Below the pieces are notes generated by a model. That model was not told the DNA's origin. It was given only the letters and a program-made list of their open reading frames with translations, and did no database searches. This document shows positions 54,847 through 63,022 of a stretch of 64,000 bases of DNA, one piece after another (within the stretch, counting starts at the first letter, position 1; the number at the start of each line of letters is the position of its first letter). A program made the position numbers and the translations under genes. Origin of the DNA: Pirellulales bacterium (lineage in GTDB: Bacteria; Planctomycetota; Planctomycetia; Pirellulales; JAEUIK01); contig JAIBBZ010000002.1 in the NCBI GenBank assembly GCA_019694435.1, forward strand, positions 62,001 through 126,000, written 5' to 3'.

Positions 54847-55890
54847 ATGTCGCGAACGTACGATCTAAGTCGCAGTTATGAATGGAATTACGACAACGCG
54901 CCTGGCCGTGCCGCAGTGCCCGCCAGCACTTGGCCGGACCGGGTGTTTTTTTGCGGCCAGCAAATTGGTTCGCCACTGGGAGTCGCTGCCGGACCGTTGC
55001 TAAACGGCCGTTGGCTGGCCTACTACGCCGGGCTGGGGTTCGACGTTTTGACCTACAAGACGGTCCGCAGCGTCGCTCGGGCCTGCTATCCGTGGCCCAA
55101 TCTTCAGCCCGTGTCCTGCGGCTCGCTGTACGGAGGTGAGGCCGACCTGCCGGCAGTCTCGACGATGCACGGCAGTTGGGCCGTGTCGTTCGGCATGCCG
55201 TCGCAACCGCCCGAAATCTGGCGCGCCGATGTCGAATGGGCCCGTGCTCAAATGCATTCGGGCCAACTGCTGGTCGTATCAGTCGTGGGCACCGTGCAAG
55301 ACGGCTGGACGATCGACGACCTGGCGGCCGACTACGCCCGCTGCGCGGCGTGGGCCATCGAAAGCGGTGCCCACGCGATCGAGGCGAATTTCTCCTGCCC
55401 GAATGTCGCGACTTGCGACGGTCAGCTCTACCAACAGCCGCGCGATGCGCGGATCGTGGCGCAGGCGCTGCGCGCGGCAATTGGCGACCGCCCACTCGTG
55501 CTCAAGCTGGGGCACGTCAACGAAGCGGATCAGGCGGACGAGCTGCTGGCGGCTGTCGGCGACGTGGCCGACGCACTGGCGATGACCAACAGCGTCGCGG
55601 CGACCGTTGTGGCGAGCGACGGCCAGCGAATGTTCTCCGGCGAGCGGCGCGGGATCTGTGGCGCGGCCACGCGCGAAGCGTCGTTGCGGCAAACGCGCCT
55701 GTTTCGCGAGCTGATCGACCGTCGCGGTTTGAAGCTGGAACTCGTCGGCGTCGGCGGCATCGCCGCGGCCGAGCACGTGCGGCAATACCTCGATGCCGGC
55801 GCTACCGTGGTCGAGCTGGCGACCGCGGCCATGGTCGACCCGGGCATTGCACTGACGATTCGGGCTGCGCTGGCCGGCCACGCGCCGTAA
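54847..55890 (+). CDS. Dihydroorotate-dehydrogenase-like FMN protein
   Basis: This 347-residue TIM-barrel flavoprotein resembles the class 1 dihydroorotate dehydrogenase/PyrD fold: IGSPLGVAAGPLLNG near the N-terminus, TYKTVRS (the flavin lysine region), the Cys motif ANFSCPN (about residue 177), LVLKLGHV and the C-terminal phosphate site GVGGIAAAEHVRQYLDAGATVVELATA. Where PyrD has the substrate loop N-x-x-G-L-x-N, this has SFGMPSQ. Orotate binding is therefore uncertain, and another enone or keto substrate is possible. ATG at 54847 was chosen; GTG at 54838 is near. A consensus-like TTGACA sits at 54810-54815, but no good -10 follows it. Confidence 0.8.
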   Translation: MSRTYDLSRSYEWNYDNAPGRAAVPASTWPDRVFFCGQQIGSPLGVAAGPLLNGRWLAYYAGLGFDVLTYKTVRSVARACYPWPNLQPVSCGSLYGGEADLPAVSTMHGSWAVSFGMPSQPPEIWRADVEWARAQMHSGQLLVVSVVGTVQDGWTIDDLAADYARCAAWAIESGAHAIEANFSCPNVATCDGQLYQQPRDARIVAQALRAAIGDRPLVLKLGHVNEADQADELLAAVGDVADALAMTNSVAATVVASDGQRMFSGERRGICGAATREASLRQTRLFRELIDRRGLKLELVGVGGIAAAEHVRQYLDAGATVVELATAAMVDPGIALTIRAALAGHAP

Positions 55891-55911
55891 CCGGTGTGCT
55901 ACGGTCGATCC

Positions 55912-55945
55912 CCTTGCCCTCGGCCCACCCGAGCCGAGGGCAAGG
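55912..55945. terminator. Strong hairpin after the DHODH-like gene, no T-run
   Basis: A perfect 13-bp inverted repeat (CCTTGCCCTCGGC at 55912-55924 with GCCGAGGGCAAGG at 55933-55945) has an 8-nt loop. It begins 21 bp after the DHODH-like stop. No run of T follows on either strand, so it is a stem-type terminator or an RNA-stability element rather than a classic intrinsic terminator. Confidence 0.5.
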
Positions 55946-56221
55946 ATCGTCGTCGATTCGCACGCGCGGGCGTCCGGCCTCCAGGTCACCCCACCCGGGC
56001 CGGCCACTCGGCGGCTTTGCATGTACTGCAGCGCGCCGACTTGGAAGGGCGGTCGCGTCGCGTAAGACTTATCGATCGAACCAGTCGGTGAAGCTGCGAA
56101 AAAACCACCGGTCAAGTTGATTGCGTGTGGCTTGCGGACAGTCCGCGCGACGCCTGGCGCCGTTTGCAACGATCGTGTGTCGCGACGCCGCTCGTCTGCA
56201 GCAAGCGCGCGTTGCGGCCGA

Positions 56222-56227
56222 TATAAT
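56222..56227 (+). promoter_or_regulatory. -10 box (TATAAT) upstream of the WrbA-like gene
   Basis: A perfect TATAAT lies 43 nt before the GTG at 56271, so transcription would start near 56234 with a leader of about 37 nt. No good -35 is seen at 17-18 nt (CAGCAA at 56199-56204). This placement decides the start: the upstream ATG at 56226 would lie inside the -10 box. Confidence 0.35.
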
Positions 56228-56270
56228 GCAGCTTTTCGCCTTGCACCCGAAACGTTTGTCGAGCTCGCTT

Positions 56271-56813
56271 GTGCACATTCTTGTGCTGTACGACACTTAC
56301 CACGGACACACCGCGGCCATGGCGCAGGAAATCGCCGCCGGAGCGTCCGAAGTGCGTGACGCCGAAGTCCGCTTGAAGCAAGTCGTGGACGCCGTGGCCG
56401 ACGATCTGCTCTGGGCCGACGGCATCGCACTGGGCAGCCCGACGCACATGGGCTCGATGGGTTGGCAGATGAAACGGTTCATCGACGACGTGTTCGCCAG
56501 CCTCTGGGGCCGCGCGCGCTTGAGCGGCAAGGTCGGCGCGGTATTTACGACCGGCGGCTCTGGCGGGGCGGGCGGCGCCGAATTGACGCTGTTGGCGCTG
56601 ATGGCCAACTTGGCGCAGCAGGGAATGATCCTGCTGACGCACCCGCACAACGTGCCCGGCTATCGCCCCGATGGCATCTCTTGGGGGCCCACCTGGTCGA
56701 CCGGCCGCGGCGATCTCCCGCCGACCGAAGCGCAGGTCGCCGCGGCGCGAGGCCACGGTCGGCGGTTGGCCGAGCTGAGCGGCCGGGTCGCCGCGGGCGG
56801 CGCGCCAGGTTAG
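56271..56813 (+). CDS. WrbA-like NAD(P)H:quinone oxidoreductase / flavodoxin-fold protein
   Basis: This 180-residue flavodoxin-fold protein has the FMN phosphate loop LYDTYHGHTAAMA near the N-terminus (6-18), then GSPTHMGSMGWQMKRFID, a second FMN loop FTTGGSGGAGGAELT, and the WrbA-type end with PTEAQVAAARGHGRRLAEL. WrbA proteins reduce quinones in two-electron steps. GTG at 56271 places the first beta strand (HILVLYD) right at the start, as in flavodoxins; the ATG at 56226 is inside a -10 box. Its TAG stop overlaps the convergent stop of the Lys-rich gene (TTAG at 56810-56813). Confidence 0.85.
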   Translation: MHILVLYDTYHGHTAAMAQEIAAGASEVRDAEVRLKQVVDAVADDLLWADGIALGSPTHMGSMGWQMKRFIDDVFASLWGRARLSGKVGAVFTTGGSGGAGGAELTLLALMANLAQQGMILLTHPHNVPGYRPDGISWGPTWSTGRGDLPPTEAQVAAARGHGRRLAELSGRVAAGGAPG

Positions 56814-57103
56814 CGCTTTTTCTTCGCCGGCTTCTTGGCCGCGGCTTTTTTGGGTGCGGCCTTCTTCGGCGCAGCCTTGGCCTTCTTGGCTGGCTTGGCT
56901 TTCTTGACGGCCCCGGTTTTTTTCTTGACGGGCTCTGTTTTTTTGACCGGCTCGACGGCGGCGCTCTTGGCGGTCTTCTTGCCCGAGCCGGCTTCGCTGC
57001 CGGTCGACTTGGCGGCGGCCGCTTTGCCGCCCTTGGCGAAGACGCGGTCCCAATTGTTCCAGTACTCGGGCGTCGATCCGAACCGGACGATGGGCCCACC
57101 CAT
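56810..57103 (-). CDS. Short protein with conserved-looking N-terminus and histone-H1-like tail
   Basis: This 97-residue protein has two parts. Residues 1-24 (MGGPIVRFGSTPEYWNNWDR) look like a conserved domain seed. From about 25 on the sequence is Lys/Ala/Pro-rich (KKAKPAKKAKAAPKKAAPKK and similar), like the tails of histone H1 or bacterial Hc1-type DNA-binding proteins. The pI must be very high. DNA or RNA binding is likely for the tail, but the N-terminal part suggests a second function. I have an impression of similar MGxPIVRFG proteins in other planctomycetes, which needs a database check. ATG at 57103 gives the clean N-terminus. Confidence 0.8.
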   Translation of the reverse strand: MGGPIVRFGSTPEYWNNWDRVFAKGGKAAAAKSTGSEAGSGKKTAKSAAVEPVKKTEPVKKKTGAVKKAKPAKKAKAAPKKAAPKKAAAKKPAKKKR

Positions 57104-57403
57104 GGCAAACCTTCTCTGCAAATGCGTGTGATGCATGCCCCGTACAAGACGCGCGGCACCCCTGCTGGCGCATCGCGCGGCGACAGTATACGAATCGCTG
57201 CCGCCGCCAGCCAAGACGGTCCCAGGGAGAATTCGCCGGCCGAGCGGCTTTGGTGCGGCGAGGCCGCCGTTCGTTGCTTCGCGCGGGCGTGCGATTACCA
57301 TGGACCTCGCCTGGCTGCCCTTTGAAGTCCTCAACGGGCTGCTGGAGGGGGCGTTGGTCAGCTGGACGTTATGCTTCGATCGCTTCGCCGGAGAGGTACC
57401 GCC
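57104..57403. other. 300-bp divergent region between the Lys-rich and WD40 genes
   Basis: Apart from the possible small reading frame at 57300-57407 (listed separately), I see nothing definite. The promoters of both divergent genes must lie here. Confidence 0.5.
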
Positions 57404-57407
57404 ATGA
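57300..57407 (+). CDS. Possible 35-aa leader peptide coupled to the WD40 gene
   Basis: An ATG at 57300 opens a 35-codon frame (MDLAWLPFEVLNGLLEGALV...) with a hydrophobic centre. Its TGA overlaps the ATG of the WD40 gene as ATGA (57404-57407), a typical coupling junction. No strong ribosome site precedes it. It could be a small membrane peptide or chance. Confidence 0.28.
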   Translation: MDLAWLPFEVLNGLLEGALVSWTLCFDRFAGEVPP

Positions 57408-58474
57408 GCCGTCGTGCTCGCAGTCTCGTTGCCGGAATTGTCACCGGGATGATGTGCATTTGCTGGGCGCTGTCCACCGCCGCGACGGCTGAAGATGCAC
57501 CGACGTTGGCCACCTATACCCGCTGGGTGACGGGCTTGGCGTTTTCGCCCGACGGTGCGACGTTGGCCACCGTCGGCGGCGAGACGCTGCTCTACCGCCC
57601 CGGCGACGTTGTACTTTGGGACCTGAACAGCGGCGCGCAGAAGTCGAAGCTCGCCGGACATCCGGCAGCCGTCTGGGCCGTGGCCTTCAGCCCCGACGGC
57701 GCGACCCTCGCCACGGCCGGCTACGACAAGACGATCAAGCTTTGGGACGTGGCCTCGGGCAACGAAAAGGCGTCGCTCGCAGGGCACAAGAACTGGATCA
57801 CCGCCGTGGCCTTTTCGTCCGACGGCAAGCTGCTGGCCAGCGCGAGCGAAGACGCCACCGTGAAGCTCTGGGACCTTTCAAACAACCAGGAAAAGTCGAA
57901 CCTCGCCGGGCACACGGGCATGGTGCGCAGCATCGCGTTTTCGCCCGACGGCACACTCCTGGCCAGCGCCAGCTCGGACAAGACGGTCCGGCTCTGGGAC
58001 GTGGCCACCGCGGCGGAGAAGTCGAAGATCGATGCGCATGCCGACGCCGTGTGGAGCGTGGCGTTTTCGCCCGACGGCAAGCTGCTCGCCAGCGGCGGCG
58101 CCGATCGCGTGGTCAAGCTCTGGGACGTGGCCACCGCGGCCGAACAAGCGGCGCTCGCCGGGCACACCAACTGGATTACCAGCGTGGCTTTCTCGCCCGA
58201 CGGCAAGCTCTTGGCCTCTGCCGGGTACGACCGGCAATTGCGGTTGTGGGACGTCGCCGCCAAGACCGAGGCCGCCAAGCTGGGCGATTACAAGAGCACG
58301 CTGTGGTGCCTGGCCTTCTCGAAAGACGGCAGCCTGCTGGCCACGGGCAGCCAGCACGAATCGATCCGCGTGTGGAACATGGCCGACCGCACGCTCAAGT
58401 TCGCGCCGCCCGCGGCGCCAGCCGAAGCCGCCGCCGAAAAGCCCACCGAGGCGGCGGAAAAGCCGGCCGAGTGA
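57404..58474 (+). CDS. Secreted WD40 beta-propeller protein
   Basis: This 356-residue protein has a signal peptide (about 1-29, ending TAATAED) and seven WD40 repeats of 42 residues, enough for one full propeller. Each has the pattern LAGHxxxVxxVAFSPDGKLLASxSxDxxxxLWDV, for example AFSPDGATLATAGYDKTIKLWDV. Repeats 2-6 are very alike, pointing to recent internal duplication. The tail is Ala/Glu/Pro-rich. WD40 propellers bind proteins. ATG at 57404 has GAGAGG about eight bases upstream; the ATG at 57371 would add 11 residues before the signal peptide. Confidence 0.92.
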   Translation: MSRRARSLVAGIVTGMMCICWALSTAATAEDAPTLATYTRWVTGLAFSPDGATLATVGGETLLYRPGDVVLWDLNSGAQKSKLAGHPAAVWAVAFSPDGATLATAGYDKTIKLWDVASGNEKASLAGHKNWITAVAFSSDGKLLASASEDATVKLWDLSNNQEKSNLAGHTGMVRSIAFSPDGTLLASASSDKTVRLWDVATAAEKSKIDAHADAVWSVAFSPDGKLLASGGADRVVKLWDVATAAEQAALAGHTNWITSVAFSPDGKLLASAGYDRQLRLWDVAAKTEAAKLGDYKSTLWCLAFSKDGSLLATGSQHESIRVWNMADRTLKFAPPAAPAEAAAEKPTEAAEKPAE

Positions 58475-58501
58475 GCGGCGGCCAACCGCACGGGGCTGCT
58501 A

Positions 58502-59587
58502 CTATTGCATGATCTGCAACAGCGGTCTCGCCGACTGCAATTGCTGAAGTACTTCCTCCGGGACGTTCAAGTCCGAGATCATCAACTCGCGCAGATTCGG
58601 CATTTCTTTCAACACCTGGAGTTGCGCCGGATCGAACTTGGCGTAGCTCAAATCGAGCCTTTCAATCTGGTGAGCCTGCGCAACGGCTTCGAGCACACCG
58701 TCCTCGAGCGTGCAGCTCATCAAGCTCAGGCTCTGCAACCGCGGCAGCGAACACGCCAACTCGGCCAACTCGCGACTGATCGCGGCATCCGAAAAACCAA
58801 AAACATTGAGGTGGCGCAGCCGACTCAGGTTCGGCGCAAGCATCGCCGCGCTTGCATCACCGTCTAACAAGAGCGATTCAAGCGTCGCGATCTCGGGAAT
58901 CAAGATCTCCGACGGATGCACGTCGCACGCAGTATCTGTCCAGAGAATCAAGCTCTCAAGGCGCGGGCAACGCTCGAGGCCCATGAGCGAGTTCTTACCC
59001 AGTTGGACGTCTTGGAGATCCAGCGTTTGGAGATTTGCGTGCCCGGCCAGGGCTTCGAGTTCTTGTCGACAAAGGCTCGCTTCTTCAAGGGTGAGCCACT
59101 CCAACGACGAGACGCGGCGCACGGCGGCCAGCGATCTTGCCGTGACGCTTTGATGGCCGAGCTGCAGGTGAAACACGTCGCGATACATCGGCTCGATCCG
59201 AACAAGGTCCGCATCGGTCAGTTGCGGGTGGTCCAATAAAGCGATGATGATGCCATGCAACTGGCTCATTTGTTCCACGCATTCCGGCGTGAAGGCCCTA
59301 CGTCCCAGCAAAGAGATCACATTGCCGGGCATGTACTCGTCGACGCCGCGCATGTTCAACCAATAGGCGAGCGAGCTTGTCCTGTCTGGCGCATCGTAAC
59401 GGGTCAGAACGACGCCGCGCCGCGCCAGCTCTTGGCGCAATTTGAATTGCGTCCATTGGCCATATGCGAAGTAGGCTGCCGGTGCCAGCAAGGAGATCGC
59501 CACCAAGATGGCGACAGTGCCGCGGAGTCGGCGACGCTTGCGCAGCGCAGGCCCGCTTTCGCCGGTACTCAGGGCCCCAATGCTCAT
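58502..59587 (-). CDS. Membrane-anchored leucine-rich-repeat protein
   Basis: This 361-residue protein has a basic N-terminus, one transmembrane helix (about 22-43, GTVAILVAISLLAPAAYFAY) and an extracytoplasmic domain. From about residue 130 this contains eight to ten loosely spaced leucine-rich repeats, for example LQTLDLQDVQLGKNSL, LESLILWTD, LRHLNVFGFSDAAI, LQSLSLMSC and IERLDLSYAKF. LRR solenoids usually bind proteins. It starts 36 bp after the accD stop and may be the last gene of the rpe operon, although functional connection is not evident. Confidence 0.82.
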   Translation of the reverse strand: MSIGALSTGESGPALRKRRRLRGTVAILVAISLLAPAAYFAYGQWTQFKLRQELARRGVVLTRYDAPDRTSSLAYWLNMRGVDEYMPGNVISLLGRRAFTPECVEQMSQLHGIIIALLDHPQLTDADLVRIEPMYRDVFHLQLGHQSVTARSLAAVRRVSSLEWLTLEEASLCRQELEALAGHANLQTLDLQDVQLGKNSLMGLERCPRLESLILWTDTACDVHPSEILIPEIATLESLLLDGDASAAMLAPNLSRLRHLNVFGFSDAAISRELAELACSLPRLQSLSLMSCTLEDGVLEAVAQAHQIERLDLSYAKFDPAQLQVLKEMPNLRELMISDLNVPEEVLQQLQSARPLLQIMQ

Positions 59588-59623
59588 GACGCAGTGCCCC
59601 AGCGCGATGCAGCGGGCTGCCGC

Positions 59624-60481
59624 TTATCGCCCGCAGTAGTCGATGATCCGCGCGATTTCGCTTTTCAGATCGCAGCGGCGGACGATGCGGTCGATGAAGC
59701 CGTGTTCAAGCAGGAATTCGCTCGTCTGAAAGCCCTTGGGCAGCTCGATCCGGATCGTGGCCTTGATCGTCCGCGGACCGGCGAAGCCTATCAGCGCCTT
59801 GGGCTCGGCCAGGATGATGTCGCCCAGGCTGGCGAAGCTCGCGGCGACGCCCCCCATCGTCGGGTTGGTGAGCACCGAGATATAGAGCCCGCCGGCCTCG
59901 TGGAACCGGGCCAGGGCCGCGGTGACCTTGGCCATCTGCATCAGCGAGAGAATGCCTTCGTGCATCCGGGCCCCGCCGCCGGAGCCGCTGACGATGATCA
60001 GGGGCAGCCGCTGCTCGGTGGCCCGTTCGATGGTGCGCGTGAGCTTCTCGCCGACCACGGCGCCCATGCTGCCCATGATGAAGGCCGAGTCGGTCACGCA
60101 AAAGGCCACGCGCCGGGCGCGGATCATCCCGGTGCCGACCAGTGCCGCGTCGCGCAAGCCGGTTCGGGCCTGCTCCTCCTTGATCCGGGCCGCGTAGGGC
60201 TTCTTGTCGGCAAAGCCCAACGGGTCGGTGGGCATCAGCTCGGTGTCGGTCTCTTCGAAAGTACCGGTGTCGAGCAACTGGTCGATCCGGTCACGGGCCG
60301 AAACGTACCAGTGGTAGTCGCATTCCGGGCAGACGCCCAGGCGGCGCTCGGCTTCCTTGCGAAAGATCGTAGCCTGGCAGCCGGGGCACCGCTTCCAGAG
60401 CCCCTCGGGCACGCTCAGCTTGGGGCGGTGTGCGGCAGCCGGCAGCGGCTTCGATTCGGCGGGCGGGGGCGAGGGTTCCAT
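59624..60481 (-). CDS. accD: Acetyl-CoA carboxylase carboxyltransferase subunit beta
   Basis: This 285-residue subunit of acetyl-CoA carboxylase makes malonyl-CoA for fatty acid synthesis together with AccA and the biotin enzymes. The N-terminal zinc ribbon is CPGCQATI...CPECDYH (C-x2-C-x15-C-x2-C, about residues 32-54). The carboxyltransferase core includes [35 protein letters not shown] and [17 protein letters not shown], which are diagnostic of AccD. It lies 34 bp after the phosphoglycerate-mutase-fold gene. ATG at 60481 was used; an in-frame TTG at 60502 is possible but less likely. Confidence 0.96.
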   Translation of the reverse strand: MEPSPPPAESKPLPAAAHRPKLSVPEGLWKRCPGCQATIFRKEAERRLGVCPECDYHWYVSARDRIDQLLDTGTFEETDTELMPTDPLGFADKKPYAARIKEEQARTGLRDAALVGTGMIRARRVAFCVTDSAFIMGSMGAVVGEKLTRTIERATEQRLPLIIVSGSGGGARMHEGILSLMQMAKVTAALARFHEAGGLYISVLTNPTMGGVAASFASLGDIILAEPKALIGFAGPRTIKATIRIELPKGFQTSEFLLEHGFIDRIVRRCDLKSEIARIIDYCGR

Positions 60482-60515
60482 GGTCCGACTATCGTCGGTC
60501 AATATCGCGAAGTTT

Positions 60516-61088
60516 TCAACTCGCCTGGACCAGATCGATGTCGATCAACTCGAACGAACCGTGGGCACAGGCCGCCTTCCAGAGGTCGCCGACGGCCGCA
60601 TGGCGCAGCTCGCTACATACCAGGCTGGCCAGCGGCTCGGGCAGCACGAGCCCGACAACGCCCTGGCGGTGCTTCTTGAACAGCCTGGCCAGCACCGCTT
60701 GCACCCGGCGCCGGGCATCGACCAACATTTCGCCCGAGGGCGGACAAACGCTTTCGGGCTGATCCTGCCATTGCCGGTAGACCCGGGGGTGCTTGAGCCG
60801 CACTTCTTCGACCGTGAGGCCTTGCCAGAGGCCGTGATCGAGGTTGTGCATGTTGTCGAGCTTCTTGACCCGCAGTTTGAGTGCCTTGGCGATATCGGCC
60901 GCGGTGCTCCAGGCGGGCTCACTGTCCGAAGCGTAGAGCGCATCGAGGTTCAATTGGCGCAGGCCGTCGATTTCGCGCTGGACCTCCTCGCGGCCGTGTT
61001 CGTTGAGGGGGATGTCAAGCGTCCCCTGGATGCGGCCTTGCTCGGCGAAATCGCTGGCGCCCGGTCGAATTAAGGCAATCTGAAGCAT
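60516..61088 (-). CDS. Histidine-phosphatase-fold protein lacking the catalytic histidine
   Basis: This 190-residue protein has the phosphoglycerate-mutase (histidine phosphatase) fold: the first strand [11 protein letters not shown] (4-14), [16 protein letters not shown], the [12 protein letters not shown] segment, [13 protein letters not shown] and [13 protein letters not shown]. The catalytic RHG motif reads RPG (residues 8-10). The second Arg (normally DLxRAxxTA) and the second His (SHG) are also gone; the region reads VLPEPLASL. It is therefore very probably inactive as a phosphatase. It sits 17 bp after rpe and 34 bp before accD. A regulatory or scaffold role is plausible. ATG at 61088 gives the first beta strand. 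Confidence 0.85.
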   Translation of the reverse strand: MLQIALIRPGASDFAEQGRIQGTLDIPLNEHGREEVQREIDGLRQLNLDALYASDSEPAWSTAADIAKALKLRVKKLDNMHNLDHGLWQGLTVEEVRLKHPRVYRQWQDQPESVCPPSGEMLVDARRRVQAVLARLFKKHRQGVVGLVLPEPLASLVCSELRHAAVGDLWKAACAHGSFELIDIDLVQAS

Positions 61089-61105
61089 AGGGTTAGCGGA
61101 AAAAG

Positions 61106-61801
61106 TTACGCAATCGGTCCGCGCAGTCTTTGGCGGAGCAGTTCGATGCGTTCGGCATAGTCTGCCGCGGCAAAGATGGCCGAGCCCACTACCAGTAAAT
61201 CGGCACCTGCCTGGCCGCAAGCGGCGATGGTCTCGGCATTCACACCGCCGTCGACCTCCAGTAAAAGTCCCGGCGGCCGGATTTGGCGCAGCCGGGTAAG
61301 CTTTTCCAACGCCACGGCGTCAAACTTCTGCCCACCGAAGCCTGGCATCACGCTCATCACCAGCACCAGATCGCATTCGGCCAGGTAAGGCTCGATCGCC
61401 ACCAGAGGGGTGGGTGGGTTAATCGCCAGCCCCGCCTTGAGTCCCAGCCGACGGATTTGCCCCAGCACCGGCCGGGGGTCCGGCACGGCCTCGATGTGAA
61501 ACGTCAGGCCGTCTGCCCCGGCGTCGGCAAACGCGGACAGATACCGGGCCGGATCGGAAATCATCAGGTGTGCATCGAGCGGCAACTGCGTCGTGCGCCG
61601 CAAGGCTTCGACCAGCGGCGGGCCGTAGGTCAGATTGGGCACGAAGTGCCCATCCATGACGTCGAGATGCAGCCCGGTGATGCCTGCGGCCTCGAGCCGG
61701 GCCACCTCGCCGCGCAGGTCCGTGAAGTCGCACTGCAACATGCTCGGCAACACGGCCGGCACGGAGGCGCAAAGCTGCTCCCAATTCGCGGGCGAGGACA
61801 T
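61106..61801 (-). CDS. rpe: Ribulose-phosphate 3-epimerase
   Basis: This 231-residue TIM-barrel enzyme converts ribulose 5-phosphate to xylulose 5-phosphate in the pentose phosphate and Calvin cycles. Signature motifs are PSMLQCDF, LHLDVMDGHFVPNLT, DAHLMI, VMSVMPGFGGQKF and LEVDGGVN, all with the catalytic Asp and metal-binding His residues in place. It is the first gene of a probable operon with the mutase-fold protein, accD and the LRR protein. The terminator of the DUF6263-like gene lies just upstream. The second pentose isomerase of this window, rpiB, is far away at 30.5 kb. Confidence 0.96.
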   Translation of the reverse strand: MSSPANWEQLCASVPAVLPSMLQCDFTDLRGEVARLEAAGITGLHLDVMDGHFVPNLTYGPPLVEALRRTTQLPLDAHLMISDPARYLSAFADAGADGLTFHIEAVPDPRPVLGQIRRLGLKAGLAINPPTPLVAIEPYLAECDLVLVMSVMPGFGGQKFDAVALEKLTRLRQIRPPGLLLEVDGGVNAETIAACGQAGADLLVVGSAIFAAADYAERIELLRQRLRGPIA

Positions 61802-61915
61802 ATCGCGGCGCCGGCCAGCGACCGGCGCCCAGTTAGGATCGGGGCGCGGACGGCTCGAAATCCTAACAGATTCCGCGGCCGCGCGCTAGCCGGTTGCTGA
61901 TCTGGTCAAAACAAA

Positions 61916-61953
61916 CCGGCCCAGCGAGCGGCTGCACCGTCTCGCTGGGCCGG
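61916..61953 (-). terminator. Terminator of the DUF6263-like gene
   Basis: On the minus strand a 13-bp GC-rich stem (plus-strand CCGGCCCAGCGAG at 61916-61928 with CTCGCTGGGCCGG at 61941-61953) is followed by the T-rich TTTGTTTTG. It starts about 40 bp after the stop at 61994. Confidence 0.85.
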
Positions 61954-61993
61954 GGGGGTTACGAATGGAACGAAGCAGGGCGAAAAGCTCGTC

Positions 61994-63022
61994 CTACTTG
62001 TCTTCCTTCTTTTCTTCCTTGTCGCCTTCCGGCTTGTCGTCGGCGGCTTCTTCCTTCTTCTCGGGCGCCGGCAGGATGTCGGCATTTACGCCTTGCTTGA
62101 GCGTAACCGTGATGGTGCGCTCCTGGATGAACTCGTTGCCCTGGAAGTCGCCTTCCATGGTGACCATCTGCTTGGTCGTGGCTTCAACGGTTCGACCCGT
62201 GGCTGGGTCGAAGAGCACGTTGCCCGAGGCCTCTTGCTCGGTCAGCTCGACTTCGACCTCGGTGTCGCCCTCGGCCTCGGCGGCTTCCATGGTGACTTCG
62301 GTCGCGACTTCAATGTTGGCGACCTGCTTGCCGTCTTTGTCGGTCATGCCGGCCAGTTTGTACGTGGTCTTGGTCTTCTGGCTGCCGATGGGGCCCAGCT
62401 TCATCTCCTTGACCTTTTCCCACGTGTCGCCGTCCTTGACGGCGTCGGCCGGCAGCGGCAACACGCCATCGTTGATCATTTCCTTGACCGTCTCTTCGGT
62501 GAATCCGGCGCCGAACATGCGGCTCGGGCCGTCGCCGCCGCCGCCCGCGTTGAGCGATTCGACGAGCTTTTCAGGCAAAGTGATGTCTTTCACTTCGCCT
62601 TGCGCAGTAATCTTCAGCATCACCTTCTGGCCGGTGAGGCTTTCAAGCACCGGGCCCAAACGGTCCCAGATCTGGCCTTCGCCCGGGACCGGATTCTTCG
62701 AGTCGTAGGTGAACTCGCCGGTGAATGGCGAATTGAGCTTGAACTGCAGGCGGTCAATCGTCTGCGTGATTTCGGCCGTGCCGTCCGAGCCGACGGCCAT
62801 GACTTCCCAGGTCGTATCCAGGGCCTGGTCCAACTCGAGCGTGAACTCGACGCCGCCGGCGTCGATCGCCATCTCCATCTTGTTGAGCGAGGCGTACTGC
62901 GCCTTGTCGCCCTTCTTGAATTTCCACGTCAGCTTCTCGGCCCGAACCTGAGTCGTGCCCAGGCAGGCTAGCGCCATCAGGACCAGCCCGATGGACTTTG
63001 CCACGATTGCCATGTTCTTCAT
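61994..63022 (-). CDS. Secreted DUF6263-like protein with acidic-basic tail
   Basis: This 342-residue protein has a signal peptide (1-28, ending TQVRAEK), a beta-rich body of about 270 residues (LTWKFKKGDKAQYASLNKMEM ... TAEITQTIDRLQFKLNSPFTG) and a Lys/Glu/Asp-rich C-terminal 40 residues. The N-terminal LxWKFKxGD pattern and overall layout match DUF6263 as I remember it, but this needs a profile search. The start ATG at 63022 has AGAGG about nine bases upstream. It is followed by a terminator and probably transcribed from the promoter at 63156-63184. The function of the family is unknown. Confidence 0.78.
   Translation of the reverse strand: MKNMAIVAKSIGLVLMALACLGTTQVRAEKLTWKFKKGDKAQYASLNKMEMAIDAGGVEFTLELDQALDTTWEVMAVGSDGTAEITQTIDRLQFKLNSPFTGEFTYDSKNPVPGEGQIWDRLGPVLESLTGQKVMLKITAQGEVKDITLPEKLVESLNAGGGGDGPSRMFGAGFTEETVKEMINDGVLPLPADAVKDGDTWEKVKEMKLGPIGSQKTKTTYKLAGMTDKDGKQVANIEVATEVTMEAAEAEGDTEVEVELTEQEASGNVLFDPATGRTVEATTKQMVTMEGDFQGNEFIQERTITVTLKQGVNADILPAPEKKEEAADDKPEGDKEEKKEDK

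Larger units (their letters stand above)
55891..56270. other. 380-bp intergenic region with hairpin and -10 box
   Basis: No gene is supported. It contains a strong hairpin just after the DHODH-like gene (55912-55945) and the TATAAT ahead of the WrbA-like gene (56222-56227). Short Arg-rich frames that span it lack ribosome binding sites. Confidence 0.6.
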
